Assembly: GCA_946413655.1 (NCBI GenBank)
Contig: CAMKLO010000021.1
Location: 1 to 47,586 of the forward strand
Length of the DNA stretch: 47,586 bases
Source of the DNA: an uncultured Fibrobacter sp.
GTDB lineage: Bacteria > Fibrobacterota > Fibrobacteria > Fibrobacterales > Fibrobacteraceae
Direction of reading: 5' to 3'
The position numbers and the translations under genes were made by a program. Position 1 is the first letter of the stretch, and each line of letters begins with the position of its first letter. Under the pieces are notes generated by a model. That model was not told the DNA's origin. It saw nothing but the letters and a program-made list of their open reading frames with translations, and did no database searches. This document shows, one piece after another, positions 1 through 12,200 of this stretch.

Positions 1-2
1 TC

Positions 3-3000
3 AGAACCGTTCTTGGTTCTTTCTTGCTGGCATTCGGATATATTGTGCCAGCCTCGGCTCAAACGATTGAGCCGGCAGTCGAACGAGACACTATTTTAAT
101 GTCTCCGCTCTATTTTGAGAGCGTTGGTTCTGGTATTGCAAAAGAAGACAAAAATCAGAAACTTTGGAACGAGCTTATGAAGTATAAGCTCTGGGGAACG
201 GATTCCGTTGTTTTTGCGAAACCGAAATTTTCCATTCACGAAACTAGCGGATATACGGGAACAGCGAACAAAAATGTAGTCTTTTTTACACAAACGCATT
301 CTTTAGGTGGTCCAATTGTTTCTGGACATAATTTAATGTTTTTGGCCGGATCTGCAGCGAGCGATACTTTGATAGATGGTCTTGTTCGGGCTGATAGCTT
401 GATTCTCCCGGAGTGGTATAGTGCCTCGGAAACAAAATTAAATGCAGTATTTTGTTTTAAAGATCAGGTGGTTACAGGAAGGGTAAATGGTACTACCAAT
501 AGAGGACATAAAAATAATGGTACCATAGTCTATGAACAAATTGGTCCTTTCCAGGTTACGAATGTTGGTCGTACTACGAATAATGTAAATCATTTTATAA
601 ATAACGTTCATGCTGCTGGTGGTAAAGTCTATGCCGACTGGGGAGATGATTCTAGCTTACCTGGTTTGAATCTTGATGGACCGTATGAAAAATGCCCAGA
701 GCGAGTCCCTATGCCGGAAAGGAATCTCACTGTTCCTATCTTTGATTTAACTGGTGTTGTGTGGGAAGATTCTGTGAAATTGGTTAGCACCAATAACGGA
801 TCTGAAATTAAATACATCAGTGTACCTCCTGTAACAGAGGATGACTTGAAACAGTCCCCTAAAAAGGTTTGGTTTGATAAATTTGTTAAAGATATCAAGA
901 TTGATTGTCAAACAGGCAAAATCTTGTATATCATGATGCCGTCTGCTGCGCAAAATAGTAAAGCATCGAAGAATCAGTATAAAAAGGCGGGACGCTTAAC
1001 TCGTATATTCTCAAGAGATGGTTTTGATTTCGAAAGTGCTGCTAATGATGCTAAAATTCAGGTAGCCTATGTCAATGACGAGGCTACTTGGAATAACGAT
1101 ACTAAATCCTGGGAAAATGTCGATTTGTCTAAAATAAAGGTTGTTGCTGATACGAATTATGCCGGCAACGTTTTGTTCTATACGACGGCTGATATTTATT
1201 GGCCGGCATTTAAAGGCTCTAATGGTGATTATAGTGTTGGGGCTAGTTTCCAGGGCACTTTTATGACTACAGGAAACTTTACGATATATGACCATTTAAG
1301 TGTTGCGGGACAGTTGATTGCTGGTAAAACGCTTTGGTTCGAATCTGAATTCAATGGTGAATTCCACTATGTCCCGTTCAACTCTCCCGAAATCAAGACA
1401 AACGTCTTTGCTAATGATAAGTTTAAAGAAAACAATGACGTTTGGTATGACATGGATTTTTATCTGACGGATACGGTTCATACAGAAGTGTCCTTCGATT
1501 ACTGCTTTGCGTTCTTTGATGAAGTTACAGATGCGGATACTAAGTATGCTTATTATAAAACTCCAGATGCTGGTAACCGTTCTGAAGAGTTTGCAAAACG
1601 TGAGGATTTGGCTGAAAATCCGACCGACGAAAATGATCCTCATTTTATGCCGTTCTGCAAGGATGGAAAGAAAAAGCATGTTGTGATCAAGAAGAACACC
1701 CGCAAGCCGTTTGAACCGTTCTATATCAAGGTTATTGAAGATTCTGAGCAGGAAGGCAGCGAGTACATGATTTTCAGGATTATGAATTTGAATGGCGCTA
1801 CGATTTCGGGTGGTGTGTTCGATGGTGGTCTTGTGGTCAGGCTTGTGGATGATAACAAAGCTCCTCACTTCACAGGTACAAAGCCGAGTCCGCTTATCGT
1901 TCCTGAAAATGCGAAAAATGAAAATGGGAAAAAGGTTGAAGCTGGCCAGATTCTTGCTGAAGATGATGACGATGATGATGTCTTGTTCTCCGTTATAGAT
2001 GGTTCGGCAAAGGATTTGTTCGAAATCGATAAAAAAACAGGCGTCGTTACCATGAAAGATGGTGTGGACGCGTTTGATTACGAAGCGTGGAAGGCTTCTG
2101 GAGACAAGTATCAAATTGAAGTAGAAATTTGTGACGACAAATTTTTCCAACTTTGTGATAGTCGCATGTTTGAAATAGTCATTGGAGATGTCAATGAAAA
2201 ACCGTACTTTGACTATGGCACCACCGACAAAAAAGAAATCAAGATTGCTGAAAATGAATACTTCTCGGACGAAAATGTCAAGTTTGCGGATCTTGATACC
2301 TATACGAATAAAAATGGCGATATAATCAAAAACACCAGCTTTACGAATGATTCAGTATCTGCCATTGGCGGTGATACCGATGTTTTTGATGTGACTAAGA
2401 ATGGTGCCGTTAAAACGAAACCGGGTGTTGTTCTTGATTATGAAACGAAGAGTACATATAAGCTTACTTTGAGGGTTCAGGATGCAACGAGGGATGCCGA
2501 TGGCAATCTTAAGTATCCAGATCTCTACGACGAAATGGAAATTACCGTCTTGGTGACAGACGTCGATGATGGTCCGAAGTTCGAATTCAAAACATATAAC
2601 GGAACGGTTGTCGAAAATTCTATCGCTCCGACCGAAGTCAATATGGACCATGCAATCCATGCGGAAACTTCGCAGATTGGCGCTACGATTACATACTCGT
2701 TGCTTGATGACTCAAAGTCTTTTGTCATCGACCCGAATACTGGCGTTATTACGGTTGCTGCTGGCGCTGTTCTCGATTACGAAACCAAGAATGTCTATGA
2801 AATGAAGGTTGTCGCATCCGACGCTTCTGGTGTTGCAGGCCAGATTATGCAGACTGATACCGCCGCCGTGATTATCTCGCTTATAGACGTGAACGAAATG
2901 CCTGTGTTTGTCGAACCGACCACAGCGCTTAGTTTCCCCGAAAATCAGAAGGGTTACCCGATTGGCACACTCACGTTCGACGACCTCGATACGGCTTCAG

Positions 3001-5837
3001 GCTTCCGCAATAACAAGTTCGAATGCTTGAATTGCGAAGACTTGGGCTTCTACCTCGACGAAACAACGGGTGAACTTTCGACGACCCGCAGGTTTGACTA
3101 CGAAACGGAAGAGAAAACGTACAAACTCAATATCGTTATCAAGGATGTCGATGATGCGACGCTTTCGACTACAGGGTCCATCACGGTTGCACTCACGAAC
3201 GTGTATGAATTCACCGAACTTGTATATACTGTTCTTGAATCGGATACTGTTGGTACGCCTTTCAAGAAGGCCCTTGAAGTCGATAACACTGAAGGATTAA
3301 GCACTACGCTCAAATTCTCCATCCTCGATGGTTCGACGGAAGTGGATGCGACAAAAGAATTTAAATTAGATTCCGTGACGGGCAAGTTCTCCGTTGCGTC
3401 CCCGCTTGATTACGAAACGACGGAATCCTATTCTGTCAGGGTCCGTGCCAAGGATGAAAATGGAGTCTATGGCGATACGACGATTACCATCAATGTCATC
3501 GACGTGAACGAAGCCCCGTCTATCTTCGTGGATACGATTTACGTGAGAGAAAACCAGGCGGTGAACGACCCGTTCAGCACGGTCAAGACGGATAAGGACG
3601 ACCCGGATACCAAGAATCCTGATTTCCGCAATAACGTCTATGATAATACGGACAAGGGCGATGTCGTCAAGATTTTGCCGAACGGCGATGCCATTCTCAT
3701 GAAGCCGATAGATTACGAAACGGATTCCCTCTACGAGATTACGGTTCGTGTAACAGATAAGGACGACAGCAAGCTCACATCGACCAAGAACGTTATCGTG
3801 AAGGTGATTGATGTCTATGAAAAGTCCGAAGTCGAAATCACCCGTGTCGAGACCAAGGATTCCATCTATCTCAATACGAACGATACAATCTTTGTGAATC
3901 AGGATATCGTGGATATTGAATGGAAGCAGGACGAAAAGCCCAAGTCCAGCACTGATTCGCTTAAGCTTGGCTGTAACGAAGTCATCAAGACGTTCCATGA
4001 CAAGACCAAGAACGATCCGGGTGCTGATACTGTGATAATTTGCTACAGCAATGCGGCTCCGATTGTGACTATCTCTGCCAATGGCGAAAATGTCACCGCC
4101 GAAAATATTTACACGGTCGTTGAAAAGGCCACAAAGAACGATACCGCCATTTACGTGAATAAAGTAAAGAATGATATCAAGGTGACCGTCACGGATACCG
4201 CCTCGCATGTCACGAAGAGCTTTACGGTCTCGCTGGAACTCGATACGGTTTCCGTGCCCTCCAAGGATTTCAAGGACGTGAAGAACATTGCCGAAACAGA
4301 GGTTACTCGCAACAAGAAGCCTGCTTCTGGCATTACGTCTATTCCTGAGAACGGTGATTATGTGAAGAACTCCTATACAGAAACGGTCAACGGCTTGGAA
4401 GTGACGGTCTCTTACTACACCGACAATAAGGGTAAGGACGTCAAGCGTCCTGTGATTACCGCTTCGGGCCAAAAGAAAGATCTCGCCATTATTGAGGTCT
4501 CTTACACCACGAAGATTGACGGCAAGGATGTGACGATTTCGTACTTTGCGGATGCCTCCACGGGCGAACGCGTAACGCTGAACACCGGACTCACCGATAG
4601 TGAATCCGTGCTCTCCGCTGATGGTGACGATGTGGTCGGTTCTTACAAAGTAACTTATAACTACGAAGATAAGAATGGCAATACCGTTGAAGTTTCGTAC
4701 TACCTAGACGAAAAGGGTAAGATTGCGAAGAACACCGAAGGCAACATTGGCTATAATGTCAGTTATACGTATGTGAACAAATTTGGCAACTCCTCGAAGA
4801 AGACTGTGTTTATTGTACTCGACCAGAAGGGGCCGGTCGTGAAGATTGTGTCTCCGTCCGAAGACGACGTGCTTACGGCTAACTTTGCCGAAGTCAAGTG
4901 GACTGTCAACGGAGTCGAGCAAGATACGCTTAGAGTCCAGGGCTTGGACAATGGCGTACAAACGATTGTCCGCGTGTTCCGCGACAAGGCTGGCAACGAA
5001 TCCCGCGATTCTGTGCACGTCATGGTCAAGAACGTGAAGAACATAGACATCAACGTGGAAAAGCCCGTGACGCTTGTAGACCGCGATTCCGTCGAAAAGT
5101 TCTACAAGACCAAACCGCCTGTAAAGGACCAAACGTACGGCGTGACGTTCTACAACAACAAGAAGAAGGGCGAAACCGAAGCTGTCGTTGGAATCAAGGG
5201 CAAGGCGAAGGACGGTTCCGGCGAAGAACCGTATCCAGGACTTGAAGGCCACCTCGGACCGACACTCACGGTTGACGCTCGCGTTCCTGTCGTGAACGCT
5301 CTTGGCGGACTGGCAACGCTGGACGACATCGTCAGTGCTGGTGGTCTGGTTGCTCTGGACGGCGTGGATGCCGCCAATAGCCGCAAGGTCACTGTCAGCG
5401 AATACGTCGAGAATTACTGTACGGACGAATTCAAAAATTCCATGAAGTCGGATTACAGCAAGATGAACCTCTTCTGGACGACAATCAGGGTGAAAGTCTG
5501 GGTATATTCGAACACGGGCGTGTTTGTGGATTACTACACCTTTGATTACGACCTTGACGACCCGGACTACGTAAACGACGCCGGCCTCCTCAAGTTCTTC
5601 TTCGAGCTGAAGCCCGACGAGAACGGCGACGTGAGGACGAATGACGGCCGTCTCTACGGCACAGGCGCCTACCTCTTCAAGACCGAAGTCAAGATGACCT
5701 CCAAGCTCCGTTGCGACCTTCCGACATCGCCCGAAGAAGAGGAAAACGTCAAGGCCAGCAAGAAGAGGAATGCCGTTATCCGCTCTAGTGATGAACTGCT
5801 GAAATCGTTCGGCTACCGCCGCCCTGTGAATAACTAA
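3..5837 (+). CDS. Giant exported cadherin-repeat protein (5' end outside window)
   Basis: The reading frame is open from the first bases of the window, and the residues before the first possible internal start (TTG at 24) continue a hydrophobic signal-peptide core ending near PASAQ, so the real start lies upstream. Order seen: an N-terminal secreted domain of about 450 residues (perhaps related to choice-of-anchor families, low confidence); a Calx-beta-like segment (about nt 1400-1850); about six cadherin-like repeats (nt 1860-3810), each with an acidic turn and an (L/F/I)DYE motif; Ig-like segments; and a C-terminal FlgD-Ig-like fold with an RLYGTGAY motif, ending in a DELLxxFGYRRPV motif. 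The last ~675 residues are paralogous to those of the next gene. The likely role is a cell-surface or secreted adhesion or structural protein; the ligand is unknown. The 5' third is visibly more AT-rich than the 3' third. Confidence 0.85.
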   Translation, partial: RTVLGSFLLAFGYIVPASAQTIEPAVERDTILMSPLYFESVGSGIAKEDKNQKLWNELMKYKLWGTDSVVFAKPKFSIHETSGYTGTANKNVVFFTQTHSLGGPIVSGHNLMFLAGSAASDTLIDGLVRADSLILPEWYSASETKLNAVFCFKDQVVTGRVNGTTNRGHKNNGTIVYEQIGPFQVTNVGRTTNNVNHFINNVHAAGGKVYADWGDDSSLPGLNLDGPYEKCPERVPMPERNLTVPIFDLTGVVWEDSVKLVSTNNGSEIKYISVPPVTEDDLKQSPKKVWFDKFVKDIKIDCQTGKILYIMMPSAAQNSKASKNQYKKAGRLTRIFSRDGFDFESAANDAKIQVAYVNDEATWNNDTKSWENVDLSKIKVVADTNYAGNVLFYTTADIYWPAFKGSNGDYSVGASFQGTFMTTGNFTIYDHLSVAGQLIAGKTLWFESEFNGEFHYVPFNSPEIKTNVFANDKFKENNDVWYDMDFYLTDTVHTEVSFDYCFAFFDEVTDADTKYAYYKTPDAGNRSEEFAKREDLAENPTDENDPHFMPFCKDGKKKHVVIKKNTRKPFEPFYIKVIEDSEQEGSEYMIFRIMNLNGATISGGVFDGGLVVRLVDDNKAPHFTGTKPSPLIVPENAKNENGKKVEAGQILAEDDDDDDVLFSVIDGSAKDLFEIDKKTGVVTMKDGVDAFDYEAWKASGDKYQIEVEICDDKFFQLCDSRMFEIVIGDVNEKPYFDYGTTDKKEIKIAENEYFSDENVKFADLDTYTNKNGDIIKNTSFTNDSVSAIGGDTDVFDVTKNGAVKTKPGVVLDYETKSTYKLTLRVQDATRDADGNLKYPDLYDEMEITVLVTDVDDGPKFEFKTYNGTVVENSIAPTEVNMDHAIHAETSQIGATITYSLLDDSKSFVIDPNTGVITVAAGAVLDYETKNVYEMKVVASDASGVAGQIMQTDTAAVIISLIDVNEMPVFVEPTTALSFPENQKGYPIGTLTFDDLDTASGFRNNKFECLNCEDLGFYLDETTGELSTTRRFDYETEEKTYKLNIVIKDVDDATLSTTGSITVALTNVYEFTELVYTVLESDTVGTPFKKALEVDNTEGLSTTLKFSILDGSTEVDATKEFKLDSVTGKFSVASPLDYETTESYSVRVRAKDENGVYGDTTITINVIDVNEAPSIFVDTIYVRENQAVNDPFSTVKTDKDDPDTKNPDFRNNVYDNTDKGDVVKILPNGDAILMKPIDYETDSLYEITVRVTDKDDSKLTSTKNVIVKVIDVYEKSEVEITRVETKDSIYLNTNDTIFVNQDIVDIEWKQDEKPKSSTDSLKLGCNEVIKTFHDKTKNDPGADTVIICYSNAAPIVTISANGENVTAENIYTVVEKATKNDTAIYVNKVKNDIKVTVTDTASHVTKSFTVSLELDTVSVPSKDFKDVKNIAETEVTRNKKPASGITSIPENGDYVKNSYTETVNGLEVTVSYYTDNKGKDVKRPVITASGQKKDLAIIEVSYTTKIDGKDVTISYFADASTGERVTLNTGLTDSESVLSADGDDVVGSYKVTYNYEDKNGNTVEVSYYLDEKGKIAKNTEGNIGYNVSYTYVNKFGNSSKKTVFIVLDQKGPVVKIVSPSEDDVLTANFAEVKWTVNGVEQDTLRVQGLDNGVQTIVRVFRDKAGNESRDSVHVMVKNVKNIDINVEKPVTLVDRDSVEKFYKTKPPVKDQTYGVTFYNNKKKGETEAVVGIKGKAKDGSGEEPYPGLEGHLGPTLTVDARVPVVNALGGLATLDDIVSAGGLVALDGVDAANSRKVTVSEYVENYCTDEFKNSMKSDYSKMNLFWTTIRVKVWVYSNTGVFVDYYTFDYDLDDPDYVNDAGLLKFFFELKPDENGDVRTNDGRLYGTGAYLFKTEVKMTSKLRCDLPTSPEEEENVKASKKRNAVIRSSDELLKSFGYRRPVNN

Positions 5838-5908
5838 AGTATTAATTGTTGATAACCTTTTAACAAATCGTATTTTTAACCTGTTATCACAGTCTCTTTT
5901 AACCTGTC

Positions 5909-5930
5909 ATGCCCGCCTTTGAGCGGGCAT
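5909..5930. repeat. Dispersed hairpin repeat (ATGCCCGC type), possible terminator
   Basis: ATGCCCGC and GCGGGCAT arms enclose a 6-nt loop, followed by CTCCTTTT. It lies 72 bp after the stop of the first cadherin gene, so it could act as a weak terminator. The sequence resembles the GTCATTCCCGC-type dispersed hairpins found in many bacteria and recurs in related form at 40869 and 46205. Confidence 0.5.
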
Positions 5931-5941
5931 CTCCTTTTCAT

Positions 5942-6006
5942 GTCATCCTGGAGCCTGTCATCTTCGACTTGTCATCCTGGAGGCACGAAGTGCCGATAGG
6001 ATCCAT
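5942..6006. repeat. Intergenic repeat with direct GTCATCCTGGA copies and GGCAC-GAA-GTGCC hairpin
   Basis: GTCATCCTGGA occurs twice in this stretch, and the second copy leads into a perfect GGCAC/GTGCC hairpin (5982-5994) followed by GATAGGATCCA. This is the form of a common dispersed intergenic repeat. The rest of the 376-bp gap to the next gene is AT-rich, with only the promoter candidate near 6164. Confidence 0.5.
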
Positions 6007-6163
6007 TATGTCTCGTATGAATATTGACAATAGGCTCCATACACTTCCGGTTGCATTTGATTAGCATCACACATATAATACGCATGATACACCTACAAAA
6101 AACACTAACTTAAAAAAACGATAAAATACTACTCTTTTCTTACTTTTCGTAAAAAAAAGCATT

Positions 6164-6191
6164 TTGAAATTTCTCCGTTCATTATTATATT
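6164..6191 (+). promoter_or_regulatory. Candidate sigma-70 promoter of the second cadherin gene
   Basis: TTGAAA (6164-6169), 16-bp spacer, TATATT (6186-6191). The same TATATT -10 hexamer is seen at both tRNA genes. It lies about 90 bp before the chosen start. Confidence 0.45.
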
Positions 6192-6279
6192 TATAGAAAG
6201 AATACCTGGATGTTTGGGGATAACTGTGGCAAATTGGATGCATACGATTTGCCGGAGCATAAGGAGCATAGAAAAAAAT

Positions 6280-9200
6280 ATGTGGTTAGGCAAATTAAGT
6301 CTTAAAGCAGCGGCCCTGGTTGTTGTGGGCGCTATTTCGTCAATGGCTCAGGGACTCGCTCCGTTGACGTTTGGTAATACAAGTACAGATGCCCGAAATT
6401 GGAATTATCTCATCAATTACAAAATGTGGGGCCAGACGGCAATTTCGTTTGGTAACAACAATAATTTCCCTAAAGCTGATGGCTGGGTGGGGTCTGCTAC
6501 GGGTAATTTATCTGCTACAGGAAATGACGCTCAAATTGCCGGTGCCATTGTCGTTGGCGGGAGTGTCAATAATGACAGAGGTTTGACACTGACTACGGGT
6601 CCTATCCGCTATAGTGGCTCTATTTTAAATAGTGGAAAGGCCAGTGGTACCAAGTGCCAAGGGACAACCACTTCGGGCAGTTGCGCCGATGTTCCCCAGT
6701 ATAGGGATATTCCGGTTCCTTACATGAGCGCTGGTGGTTGGCCTTCGAATTTGAGAGATCTTAATACGCCTGACCATGGAACTTATACGATCGATGCGCG
6801 AAGCGGATCTGCTGATTTGTATTTCAACAACATCAACTTTGGTCAGGAAAGCCGGTTGCTGGTCTTGATGCCTGCCGGTGGACGTGTAACGCGTATTTTT
6901 GCGAAAAAATTCAATATCAGTCAAAACTCGACCCATCCGCAAATCGTGGTTCAATATGACGGAGAAAGAGGTCCTCGCTGTAATTTAGCTCCTGGTCAAC
7001 AATCTAATAGCAAATATAATTGCAGTGGCGGTGATTATGAAGGCAACCTGGTTATCTATGTCGAACAAGGTTTTACCCTTCAAAATATTGACTATGCCCC
7101 ATTTGTCGGTACTATCATAAGTGGAGGTACTCTTGAAGTTGTTTGCAACATGAGCTTTGCTGGGCAGCTTATAGCGAAAAACTTGAAAATGGGTAACGAA
7201 GTTAAAGGCGATGGTTTCAAGTTTGTTCCTCCTGATGAAATTCCTGAGTTGGTTTTGAGCAACAAAAGCGCTACGTTCAAGGAAGACAATACTTGGCATA
7301 CTATCAATATTGGTTTGGATAAAGCCGGTGAAGAAGTTGTCACGTTTAAGTACTGCTTTGAATTCAGGGATCCTCCTGTCAATGGTCAGTATGCAAGCAA
7401 GGATGATGTTGCTCCGAAAGATGCTTCTCATGCGTTCCCGATTTGCGGCTCAGATAGCCCTGTTCAATTGACGATTCCTAAAGGTGATGTAACTCCTACC
7501 GCAAGTATCAACCTCAAGCCTCTAATCGATGGCCTTGTCGAAACAAGTACTAGCGGTGAAAAATTCTGGCTAGTCATTTCGGATCTTAAAGGCGCCAAAC
7601 CTTCTACTGACAACTTTGATTCGCAGCATAACGGTTTCAACATTTACATCACGGATTCCGATGAACTGCCTTATGTCACGACTGCACTTGTCATCAATGT
7701 CAATGAAGACGAGAAGCATGCATTTACATCGACTGAGTTCAATTACAAGCATTCCACAAGAACGTTTGCTTCTGTGACTATCACAAGTCTCCCAGCCAAG
7801 GGTACTTTGACACTTAACGGTACTGCTATTTCGTCGGGTGCAAACATTGCTGTTGCCGATTTGGGTAAGCTCACTTATCAGGCCAAGGCCAATGAATTTG
7901 GCAATAGTTACACGACCTTCAAGTACAAAGTTGTCGGTTCCGGTACTGGAGACAACACCTCTGTTGAATACACGGCTACAGTGAATGTCGCTCCCGTCAA
8001 TGACAAACCGGTTGTCGATGATGTGAACTTCTCGGTGAACGAACAGGATCATACTGTGATGGGTGGTCCCATCGAAGTGACCGATGTTTCCAATGAAAGA
8101 AACAAGGATTCTTATACTTATACGTTAGTGAATGTTACGGGTAGTGACTACACGGCTTTCAACAGCACGTTCGAAATCGTCAAACTGAGCGACCAGAATG
8201 CAACGATCAAAGTAAAGTCCGGTGCGACTTTGGATTACAGCGTCAAGAAGGAATACGTTGTCTATGCGACCGTTACCGACAACGCTGCTACTGAAACGAC
8301 GAAAATCGCGGGTCCGCTTACTTCTGAACAGTTCAAGATTACGGTCAAGATTGCCAACGAAAATGATGACCCGGTCATTAACGACCAAACCTTTACGATT
8401 GCTGAAAAGCAAGCTGATGGTAGCGACTGGCCTAGTGGCAAGAGCGTTGGCGATGTCAAGGCTTCTGACGCGGATGGTGATGCTTTGTCGTTTACTGTAG
8501 CTCCTTCGGAAGATGTTCCGTTTAAGTTCTCGAATGGAACGAAAACGCTTGTTGTCTCGGATGGAAGTCGTCTTGATTACGAAACAAAGACTAGCTGGAA
8601 ATTCAAAGTCATCGTTTCTGATGGCCAAGGTGGTGATGCCTCGGCTACAATCACGGTGACCCTCACTGACGTGAATGAACCGCCTCCTCCGCCAGTTGTG
8701 AAGAGAGAATATTCTGTTGAAGAAAATAAAGCCAAGGGTACTGTTGTCGGTACGTTCGAAGCCTTTGACGGTGACAAAATCTCTGGTTCTTACGAAACGT
8801 TGACTTATACTTTGGAAGGTGCTTTGACGGGAGCAGCTGCTGCTTCGACAACGCTCAAAAACAAGACCATGGCCGATATTTTTGAACTTGTGGAAACGAA
8901 CAATAATGCTGGTACAAGAACGGTCTCGATTCGCGTCAAGGATCAGGCTTTGCTCGATTACGAATCCCTCTATAACGGTAGCAATGCTACGTACCCCGTG
9001 AACATTACGGTGACGGATTCTAAGGGCCATTCTACTGACCCTGTATCGACAAGGATTGCTGTAATTGATGTCAATGAAACGCTCACGGCTACTGGCGGAA
9101 CGTTCCACTTTGAGGAACATTTGTCGATTGGAAGCCCCGTGTGTGCTGAGTATGCTGATTTGGCCCCTGGCGCCATATTCCGCGATTGCAAAAAGCAAGC

Positions 9201-12200
9201 TCAAGTGGTTGGTTCTGACCTTGACATCTACACTCCTGCATTTAGTGATTTGACATACACAATGTCCACGAAGAATACAGGAACATATGCTGCTGACGCC
9301 AAACTTTTTGCTGTGGGCAAAAAAGATGGTTATCTGTATTCCAATGCTGATTTCAATTATGAAACTCTACCCAAATTCGATTTTACTTTCTATGTGAATG
9401 TTTCTGATGGTCAGTTCTCCGTGGATGTTCTTGTCACAGTAAAGATTGACGACATTAAAGAACCTGAAATTATTGAGAGTACGAAAGGAGCCGCCACTAT
9501 TGCGGAAAATTCTAAAGAAGGGGCTTCTGTCGAGAATTTCTTGGAAAATGATGATGTCAAAGAAAAACTAGCTGATTTTGATGCGAGTAAAGGCTTTACT
9601 TTTGTTGTAGATAATAATCTTAGTAAAGAAGCTGCAAAGCTTTTTGATATAGATCCTGATCTTGGTGAAATAAATGTTAAGAAAAACGCTAACCTTGACT
9701 ATGAACAACTTTATCCGAATAATGAATATACTGTAGTAATCGTAGCTTATGGAACGACTAAACAGGGGAACCCAGAACACATTAACATCACAAGAACCAT
9801 TGCTGTGACGGATGTGAACGAAGCTCCTGTAATTACAAACTCTAATCCGATTGAGGTTCCTGAAACTGCCACAAATGCTGATGGTGCCATCGGTAAAATT
9901 GAAGCGACTGACCCGGATTTCTGTTCAATGAATTCTAATTATGCATGCTCTAATGGTATGCATGGTCAGGGATTTAACTTGTTGACATATATGGTCAAAG
10001 AAGTTTATGAAGTGAACGGAAGTACGGATTTCCCGTTTGTAATCGATATTAATTCTGGTGCTATTACGGTTGCTCCGGGCAAAACGCTTAACGCAACAAA
10101 GCAAGATACGTATAAATTTATGGTCAAGGTGATGGACCATTCCACGGATCCCGATAATCCGTCTCAGGCGGACTCGGCAGATGTTATAATCAAAGTTACG
10201 GATGTAAACCGTCCTTCAGAATTCAGGGTGTTGTCTGATCTTTATGACATTGACGAAAATGTCGCTGTCAAGTCTCAGTTTAGCGATAAGATTATCGTCT
10301 ATGACGAAGACAAGGCCGATATCGATAAGCTGACAATCACCCTAAAGGATAATGGTGCGACAGCAGCGATTGATGCTGCGGAGCTTTTCGAAATTGTCCA
10401 AGTCAGCAGTACAGATGCCAAGCTTTTGACCACGTTTGTTATCCAGACGAAGAAGGACTTGGATTATGAAAAACTCTATAAGGCAACTGAAAAGGATGCC
10501 ATCTTTGATGTCACCCTGACCATTAATGATGGCAGCGGTAAACCGACGAGTAAGACGACTCAAATTCGTGTGAACGACGTGAACGAAAAACCTGCGTTCG
10601 AAAAGGATTCTTACGAATTCAGTGTCAAGGAAAATACCACAGTGGCAACATCGCTTGGCGTTGCAAAGGCTACGGATCCGGATAAGTATAATCCGAGTTT
10701 CGGAACGCTTTACTACTCGCTTGAAGGCGCTGATGCAGCCCAGTTCGATATCAATACGAACACTGGTGAAATTTCTACCATCAGCAATGCAAAACTTGAC
10801 TACGAAACCAAGTCTGTTTATAACTTCTATGCCGTTGTTACGGATAAGAAGTTTCCAGTGAAGGTCCCTGTAAAGGTTACAATCATTGATGTGGCCGAAG
10901 TTCCGAAGTTCCCGGATAATCCGCCGCCTCTCGCGGTCGATGAAAATACAAAGAAGGGGACGAAGGTCGGTGTTGTTGTCGCCGAAGATGACGATTGCAA
11001 GGGAACTTACAGTGCAACTTGCAAGGCTCCGACGTATTCGCTTGAGGCAACTAGCATTGCTGCAAATGATTACAAATCATTCACGATTGACGCTGACGGA
11101 ACAATCAAGGTGGCTCAGGACAGCATCCTGAACTTCGAAGTCCAGAAGGAATATTCTGTTCGCGTTGTGGCAACGGACGGGGATGATCCGACGCTTTCCA
11201 CCTACATAGACGTGACTATCAAGATTAACGACGTGAACGATGCTCCGACCTACGACCAGAAGGAATACGTGTTCGAAATACATGAGAATGCTCCGAAGGG
11301 TGAATTTGTTGGTTCCGTTGTTGCCGATGACGAAGATACGTGGAGTGTAATCAAGTATGAACTTTCTGATTATACAGCGAATTCAGGAGATGCCGCTACG
11401 TTCTATATCGATGATGATGGCAGTATTTTGCTTGCTACTAAGACTTTGAACTACGAAAAGAAGAATCAATATCAGGTTTGGGCTACGGCTACCGATAATG
11501 GTGAATCTAAGGGATTCAAAAACTATCAGGCCACGACACTTGTGACCATCAAGATTATTGATGACCCGGATCCGCCTAAGATTAAGGATGATGACAAGCC
11601 GGGATACGATGTTGCTGAAAATACTGACCAGAAACCCCTTAAGCCTGAAATCGCTTGTTATGAACTTGAAGATGAGGATGCTGGGCAGACTGCAACAATG
11701 CTTGGCTATATCAAGGATGATGGCAATACCAAGGATGCTGACCGCTTGTTTGACGCTAAGGTTGAAAAGAAAGGCAATGTTTACAACCTTTGCTTATCTG
11801 TGAAGAATCCGTCCCAAATTGATTACGAAAACATGAGTCATTCTTACAGCATTATTGTTGGTGTGATGGATGCTGATGGTTTGACTGCTGAAATTCCCAA
11901 GTCAATTAATATTACGGATGTTAATGAAATGCCTATTATTTGGGGAAGCACGACATTCTCGTTCTACGATGGAAATAAGGCCGGCAATGTTATTGGTAGG
12001 CTTGATCCTGCGGATGTTGATACTGCCATGGTGTTTATGGATAACGTGTTTGCTGCTGTTGGTGGCGATACCGATGATCTCGACATTACCGAAGATGGCA
12101 AGATTAAGACAAAACGAGTCTTTGACTTCCAGAAGGATACAAAGCACACGTATGAATTGGTTGTCTCTTTGTCTGACAGGGATAACAAAAAGTATCCGGA

